From assembly GCF_002954685.1 (NCBI RefSeq), contig NZ_MSCN01000001.1, positions 3,761,977-3,825,976 of the forward strand: a stretch of 64,000 nucleotides of DNA, given 5' to 3'. Source of the DNA: Polaribacter porphyrae (GTDB lineage: Bacteria; Bacteroidota; Bacteroidia; Flavobacteriales; Flavobacteriaceae). A program made the translations under genes and the position numbers. Below are positions 61,540-64,000 of the stretch, piece by piece; position 1 is the stretch's first letter, and each line of letters starts with the position of its first letter. The notes beneath the pieces were generated by a model that had not been told where the DNA came from, did not search any database, and saw only the letters and a program-made list of their open reading frames with translations.

Positions 61540-62757
61540 ATGAAAAAAATAATAATTATAGGGGGAGGAGCTGCAGGTTTTTTTACAGCTATAAATGCAA
61601 AAGAAAAAAATCCTGATTTAGATATTACCATTCTTGAAAAAGGTAAAGACGTTTTACAAAAAGTAAAAATTTCTGGTGGTGGAAGATGTAACGTAACACA
61701 CGCTTGTTTTGAGCCTAAAGAATTGGTGAAGTTTTATCCAAGAGGAGAAAAAGAATTGCTAGGTCCTTTCCACACCTTTATGACTGGTGATACTTTTGAA
61801 TGGTTTGATGATAGAGGAGTTCCGCTAAAAATTGAATCTGATAACCGTGTTTTTCCAGAAGCAAATACAAGTCAAGCTATTATAGATTGTTTTCAAAATG
61901 CTGTTGATAACCTTGGTATAAAAGTGTTCACAAACTGTGGTGTGAATTCTGTTTATCAACAAGAAAATAAATGGGTTATCAACACAAAGAATCAAGACTT
62001 TGAAGCAGATAAAGTGGTTGTTGCAGCAGGAAGCTCTAAAAAAGTATGGGAGTTGTGTAAAACACTAAATCATTCTATTATAAAACCTGTGCCTTCGTTA
62101 TTTACGTTTAATATTAATGATAAACGAATCACAAATTTACTCGGAATTTCTGTACCAAATGCAACTATAAAAATTGTAAATACAAAATTAGAAGCTTCTG
62201 GGCCTTTGTTAATTACACATTGGGGAATGAGTGGGCCAGCAGTTTTAAAACTGTCTGCTTTTGGTGCTCGAATTTTAGCTGATAAAAATTATCAATATAA
62301 TATTGAGGTAAATTGGTTGTTTAGACCCACTGATAAAGTGTTGAATGTTTTACTGAATTTAAAAAAGAAAGAACCTCGAAAAACGGTGATTTTAAAATCG
62401 CCTTTTACAGAAATTTCCAAAAGACTTTGGGAACGATTTGTACTGTTTTCAAATATTTCTAAAAATCAAAATTGGGCAGATTTGAATACTAGACAATTGC
62501 AAAATTTAGCCAATCAACTCACAAAAGGAGTGTATAATGCAAATGGAAGAACTACTTTTAAAGATGAATTTGTAACTGCAGGTGGTGTTGATTTAAAAGA
62601 AATAAACTTTAAGCGTTTTGAAAGTAAACAGCATAAAAACCTCTTTTTTGTAGGTGAAGTTTTAAACATTGATGCAGTTACTGGAGGATTTAATTTCCAG
62701 AATGCGTGGACAGGAGGTTATATTTGTGCTAAAGCTTTGGCAGAAAATAAAAAATAA
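61540..62757 (+). CDS. BaiN/HI0933-family NAD(P)/FAD-dependent oxidoreductase (405 aa)
   Basis: N-terminal Rossmann FAD motif GGGAAGFFTAINA with the ribose-binding Glu in ILEKGKDV, GGGRCNVTHA, a middle insertion domain (about 185-330) and a C-terminal FAD-binding piece FVGEVLNIDAVTGGFNFQNAWTGG (in parts). Length and these motifs fit the HI0933/YhiN family of flavoproteins, sometimes annotated BaiN for bile-acid reduction; no substrate is established here. The gene is isolated by palindromic repeats on both sides. Confidence 0.9.
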   Translation: MKKIIIIGGGAAGFFTAINAKEKNPDLDITILEKGKDVLQKVKISGGGRCNVTHACFEPKELVKFYPRGEKELLGPFHTFMTGDTFEWFDDRGVPLKIESDNRVFPEANTSQAIIDCFQNAVDNLGIKVFTNCGVNSVYQQENKWVINTKNQDFEADKVVVAAGSSKKVWELCKTLNHSIIKPVPSLFTFNINDKRITNLLGISVPNATIKIVNTKLEASGPLLITHWGMSGPAVLKLSAFGARILADKNYQYNIEVNWLFRPTDKVLNVLLNLKKKEPRKTVILKSPFTEISKRLWERFVLFSNISKNQNWADLNTRQLQNLANQLTKGVYNANGRTTFKDEFVTAGGVDLKEINFKRFESKQHKNLFFVGEVLNIDAVTGGFNFQNAWTGGYICAKALAENKK

Positions 62758-62764
62758 TTAAAGT

Positions 62765-62838
62765 GTCATTGCGAGTTTACGAAGCAATCTCTTTATAAAA
62801 AGACAGATTGCTTCATTCGTTTCTCATTCGCAAAGACG
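62765..62838. repeat. Palindromic intergenic repeat (GTCATTGCGAG family)
   Basis: GTCATTGCGAG and GAAGCAATCT at the left are inverted at the right as AGATTGCTTC and CATTCGCAAAGAC. The 74-bp element is a different family from the GTCATTCTGAA one but has the same design. Confidence 0.78.
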
Positions 62839-62857
62839 CAAACAAAAAATATAAAAC

Positions 62858-63412
62858 ATGGCAAGAACAGAATCAAACGAATTTAAAATAGGCACAAAAG
62901 CTCCTGATTTTAATCTACTGAATACAGTTGATAATAAACACTATACTTTGACTGATTTAAAAGGAGAAAAAGGAACAATAATACTATTTATTTGTAATCA
63001 TTGTCCGTTTGTAATTCATGTAAACGAACAATTGGTAAGATTAGCTAATGATTACAAATTGAAAGAAATAAATTGTATTGCCATAAGCGCAAATGATATT
63101 GAAAATTATCCACAAGATGCTCCACATTTAATGAAAAAAGTTGCAGAAGAAAATCAATATCCTTTCCCTTATTTGTATGATGAAACCCAAGCAATAGCCA
63201 AAGCGTATGATGCTGCTTGTACTCCAGATTTTTATGTTTTTGATGCCAATTTAAAATCTGTTTATCATGGGCAATTAGATAGTTCTAGACCTGGAAATGG
63301 AAAACCAATTACAGGTGAGGATATTAGAAATGCTTTAGACAATTTACTGGATAATAAACCAGCTTTAGAAAACCAAAAACCAAGTGTTGGTTGTGGTATT
63401 AAATGGAAGTAA
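62858..63412 (+). CDS. Peroxiredoxin/thioredoxin-like protein (184 aa)
   Basis: AhpC/TSA-like fold: FKIGTKAPDFNLLNTVDNK, LFICNHCPFVIHVN (a CNHC redox-type motif in place of CxxC of thioredoxin or PxxxTxxC of typical peroxiredoxins), AKAYDAACTPDFYVFD with the conserved Pro, and a C-terminal SVGCGIKWK Cys. Proteins of this build are widespread in Bacteroidota and Cyanobacteria and are thought to act as thiol reductases; enzyme class not established. No signal peptide, so cytoplasmic. Single gene. Confidence 0.87.
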   Translation: MARTESNEFKIGTKAPDFNLLNTVDNKHYTLTDLKGEKGTIILFICNHCPFVIHVNEQLVRLANDYKLKEINCIAISANDIENYPQDAPHLMKKVAEENQYPFPYLYDETQAIAKAYDAACTPDFYVFDANLKSVYHGQLDSSRPGNGKPITGEDIRNALDNLLDNKPALENQKPSVGCGIKWK

Positions 63413-63420
63413 ATTTTGGA

Positions 63421-63530
63421 CTTTCGTTAACGTGTTTGTGTATGATTTCGTTGCGTGTTTTAGCACTAAATTTAGCAAATATATCACAGTTAGAAAGTCC
63501 GCGAGGATTTTCGTAAGTAGGCTTTTACTA
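63421..63530. repeat. Probable repeated non-coding element with a GCGA hairpin
   Basis: Contains GAAAGTCC-GCGA-GGATTTTC (63493-63512), a stable hairpin, preceded by a TTCGTTGCGTGTTTTAGCAC stretch with higher GC than its neighbours. I recall this kind of sequence as a recurrent intergenic repeat in Flavobacteriaceae, but only one copy is in this window. Confidence 0.35.
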
Positions 63531-63561
63531 GCAATTAATTTTATACGTTATTATGCTTTCG

Positions 63562-64000
63562 TTATTTCATTTCTATTCTTAAAATATTAGCAATAAATTC
63601 AATTGCATTTTTATTGTATATGCTTGGACAACCGGAAGGTATTATTCCACTTTCTTTATAATTATCTTCCTGTTGTTTGTTCCTAAAATTATATGCTGAA
63701 TAATCAAAGTTATTTTTCAAATCATTTTCTCTAATAATTCTCCAAACATCTTGCTTGCTACTTGATGGAATTACTTTTTTAACTTCTGATGCTAATTGAG
63801 TAGCAGAAAAAGGAAACTGTTTTATTAAATCTTCTTTTACTTTTTTAACTACTTCTACGTGGTCAATTGGTGTTACATTTCCAACTAATTTCAATGTAGT
63901 TGCTCCTTTTTTCTCGACAAATTCTCCTTCTTTTATGAACTTTAATTGTGAAGCTAACTTTTCGTCAACGACTAATATTTTAGAGTTTTCTTTTTCTATA
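63562..64000 (-). CDS. C-terminal part of a possible AlbA_2/Schlafen-like protein (start outside window)
   Basis: The frame is open from the window end (IEKENSKILVVDEKL, then SQLKFIKEGEFVEKKGATTLKLVGNV) to the stop at 63562. The FIKEGEFVEKKGA-TLKLVGNV block resembles the end of AlbA_2-domain (Schlafen-like ATP/nucleic-acid-binding) regulators seen in accessory regions, followed by a HTH-like FPFSATQLASEVKKV, KQDVWRIIREN and a C-terminal CPSIYNKNAIEF. The internal ATG/TTG at 63894 is not a start. About 146 residues are visible. The family is tentative; it could be another type of HTH protein, and its role (for example in defence) cannot be judged here. Confidence 0.5.
   Translation of the reverse strand, partial: IEKENSKILVVDEKLASQLKFIKEGEFVEKKGATTLKLVGNVTPIDHVEVVKKVKEDLIKQFPFSATQLASEVKKVIPSSSKQDVWRIIRENDLKNNFDYSAYNFRNKQQEDNYKESGIIPSGCPSIYNKNAIEFIANILRIEMK

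Noticed and set aside
63384..63590. 68-aa plus-strand ORF after the peroxiredoxin-like gene
   Set aside because: It starts inside the previous gene and runs through the hairpin-bearing non-coding element.

Overview
The window is a 64 kb piece of an AT-rich (roughly one third GC by eye) chromosome from a marine-type member of the Flavobacteriaceae (Bacteroidota), plausibly close to Polaribacter or Tenacibaculum. The evidence is type IX secretion (T9SS) C-terminal sorting domains, 7TMR-DISM sensors, GYDIA-family GHMP kinase, DUF3667, DUF4407 and DUF2490 proteins, a LysRS with a C-terminal extension, a flavobacterial FtsZ tail, and promoters with the Bacteroidota -7 element TAnnTTTG. The genus is inference.

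Layout. 1-0.7 kb: 3' end of ftsZ and its terminator. 0.9-11.7 kb: a tandemly duplicated cassette on the minus strand, each copy holding an 86-aa two-helix membrane protein, a giant T9SS-secreted LamG adhesin-like protein, and a 53-57 aa exported mini-peptide that is easily missed. The two giants share their bodies but differ at the N-terminus (seven FG-GAP-like repeats in one, an unrelated about 100-residue segment in the other). 11.9-18.2 kb: signalling block with two membrane-bound LuxR-type regulators, a permuted NlpC/P60-like protein, a LytTR response regulator and an N-terminally shortened 7TMR-DISM histidine kinase. The same 17-bp dyad CTACCCAnAAGGnTnGG sits 21-22 bp upstream of the -7 element of both 86-aa genes and of one membrane LuxR gene, which suggests one regulatory circuit. 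18.4-30.3 kb: housekeeping and metabolism (aminotransferase, fatty-acid desaturase, rsmG, bestrophin, pullulanase, glutaminase, lysS, a candidate structured RNA, DUF4407). 30.3-33.7 kb: a blaI - M56 peptidase - lipoprotein operon with operators lying on its promoter. 33.8-39.3 kb: a lipoprotein cyclophilin, then an accessory-looking operon of two P-loop ATPases (the second with TPRs) and two envelope proteins. 39.3-46.9 kb: OmpA-like porin, M20 dipeptidase, tRNA-Leu(UAG), thioesterase, unknown membrane proteins, Prc protease. 47.0-51.7 kb: surE-orf-lpxB-nlpC-comEC operon. 51.7-57.6 kb: thioredoxin, two POT peptide transporters and a DPP IV peptidase, a peptide-scavenging set. 57.7-63.4 kb: lipoprotein prohibitin, HMG-CoA reductase (with an unusual DinB/DUF1569-like tail) and GYDIA GHMP kinase of the mevalonate route, BaiN-like flavoprotein, peroxiredoxin-like protein. 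63.6-64 kb: C-terminus of a possible AlbA_2/Schlafen-like protein.

The best candidates for something undescribed are the duplicated adhesin/mini-peptide cassette with its shared dyad and membrane LuxR regulators, and the two-ATPase operon at 34.5-39.3 kb. Several families of short palindromic intergenic repeats are scattered through the window, one of them apparently inside the GHMP kinase gene.
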